61,465 nucleotides of DNA from contig CAMCXF010000015.1 of assembly GCA_945883235.1 (NCBI GenBank), forward strand, positions 1 through 61,465, given 5' to 3'. Origin of the DNA: Phenylobacterium deserti (GTDB taxonomy: Bacteria > Pseudomonadota > Alphaproteobacteria > Caulobacterales > Caulobacteraceae). Positions within the stretch are counted from its first letter, which is position 1; every line of letters begins with the position of its first letter. The position numbers and the translations under genes are program-made. Below, one piece after another: positions 61,230 through 61,465 of this stretch. Under the pieces are notes generated by a model. It was not told the DNA's origin, made no database searches, and worked only from the letters and a program-made list of their open reading frames with translations.

Positions 61230-61465
61230 ATGCGGCGCAGCGCAGCTCTATCCCTCCTCGTGCTCGCCCACGCCGTGCCCACCGTAGCGATGGCCGCCGA
61301 CGAGGCTCCTCCCATCGCGACGGCGGCGCCCGAGTTGGACGAGGTCTACGTCTGGGGCAAACGCGAGGGCCGGATCGGTCAGGCGACCTCCGCCAGCGAG
61401 GGGGTCGTCAGCTTCAGCGCCTACGCCATCCGACCGATCCTCCGTCCTGGCGAGCTGGCCGAGGT
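61230..61465 (+). CDS. TonB-dependent receptor, probably for nickel (partial, runs off the window)
   Basis: The first 78 codons are visible: signal peptide MRRSAALSLLVLAHAVPTVAMA, then a TonB-box-like LDEVYVWGKREGRIGQATSASEGVVS and the start of the plug (YAIRPILRPGELAEV). The ribosome site GAGAG precedes the ATG. Lying directly under a NikR-type operator, it is very probably a nickel-chelate receptor. The rest lies outside the window. Confidence 0.82.
   Translation, partial: MRRSAALSLLVLAHAVPTVAMAADEAPPIATAAPELDEVYVWGKREGRIGQATSASEGVVSFSAYAIRPILRPGELAE

Overview
The window reads as a high-GC alphaproteobacterial chromosome, most likely Caulobacteraceae (Phenylobacterium, Caulobacter or Brevundimonas group). 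The grounds are codon use, TonB receptors paired with PepSY and DUF2946 proteins, many exported peptidases, and dispersed palindromes ending in GTCATCCCGG. The taxon is an inference. No rRNA operon, CRISPR array or complete IS was seen.

Region 1 (about 0.2-12.1 kb) is core-like. It holds a VapBC-type toxin-antitoxin pair with a palindromic operator, a LOG phosphoribohydrolase followed by a CocE-type hydrolase, an Atm1-like ABC exporter, a GNAT acetyltransferase, an RND efflux pump (permease plus adaptor), a glyoxalase-fold protein and a DedA protein.

Region 2 (12.2-17.8 kb) is a small integrative element. A 15-bp direct repeat at 12220-12234 and 17763-17777, the second copy overlapping the 3' end of tRNA-Asn, encloses a tyrosine integrase, an AlpA-like regulator, a replication-type winged-helix protein followed by an array of short palindromes, an apparently frameshifted gene overlapping another, and a cupin plus small membrane protein as cargo.

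Region 3 (17.8-28.6 kb) returns to core-like genes: an Mpl-like Mur ligase with an unusual ATP loop, HigBA, an LvaABC-like module for 4-hydroxyacyl-CoA catabolism, a WYL regulator, an S9 prolyl oligopeptidase and an SDR.

Region 4 (28.65-33.1 kb) begins with only the 3' half of tRNA-Cys, followed by an integrase, a ribbon-helix-helix protein and a divergent set ending in a RepA-like ATPase with iteron-like repeats, then a truncated IS110-family transposase. No intact tRNA-Cys occurs to the right in the window. Either the island continues past 61.4 kb and carries all of region 5, or its right end has been rearranged.

Region 5 (33.3-55.3 kb) is a dense peptide-scavenging locus: four secreted S10 serine carboxypeptidases, two M61-like zinc peptidases, a periplasmic amidohydrolase, a Tat-exported PLP enzyme, an ornithine-cyclodeaminase-family protein, an amino acid permease, a gamma-glutamyltransferase relative that lacks the nucleophile segment, a large TonB receptor and an AsnC/Lrp regulator. 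Five of its transcription units share a motif close to CGAAARGATAATCC, and a sixth partial copy faces the AsnC gene. The genes therefore look like one regulon, and this is the most interesting unit in the window.

Region 6 (55.6-61.5 kb) handles metals: DUF2946-like protein, TonB receptor and PepSY membrane protein (probably siderophore or metal uptake), a c-type cytochrome lipoprotein, and NikR divergent from a TonB receptor cut by the window end. Between NikR and that receptor lies GTAGGA-N16-TCCTAC, with the same geometry as the E. coli NikR operator.
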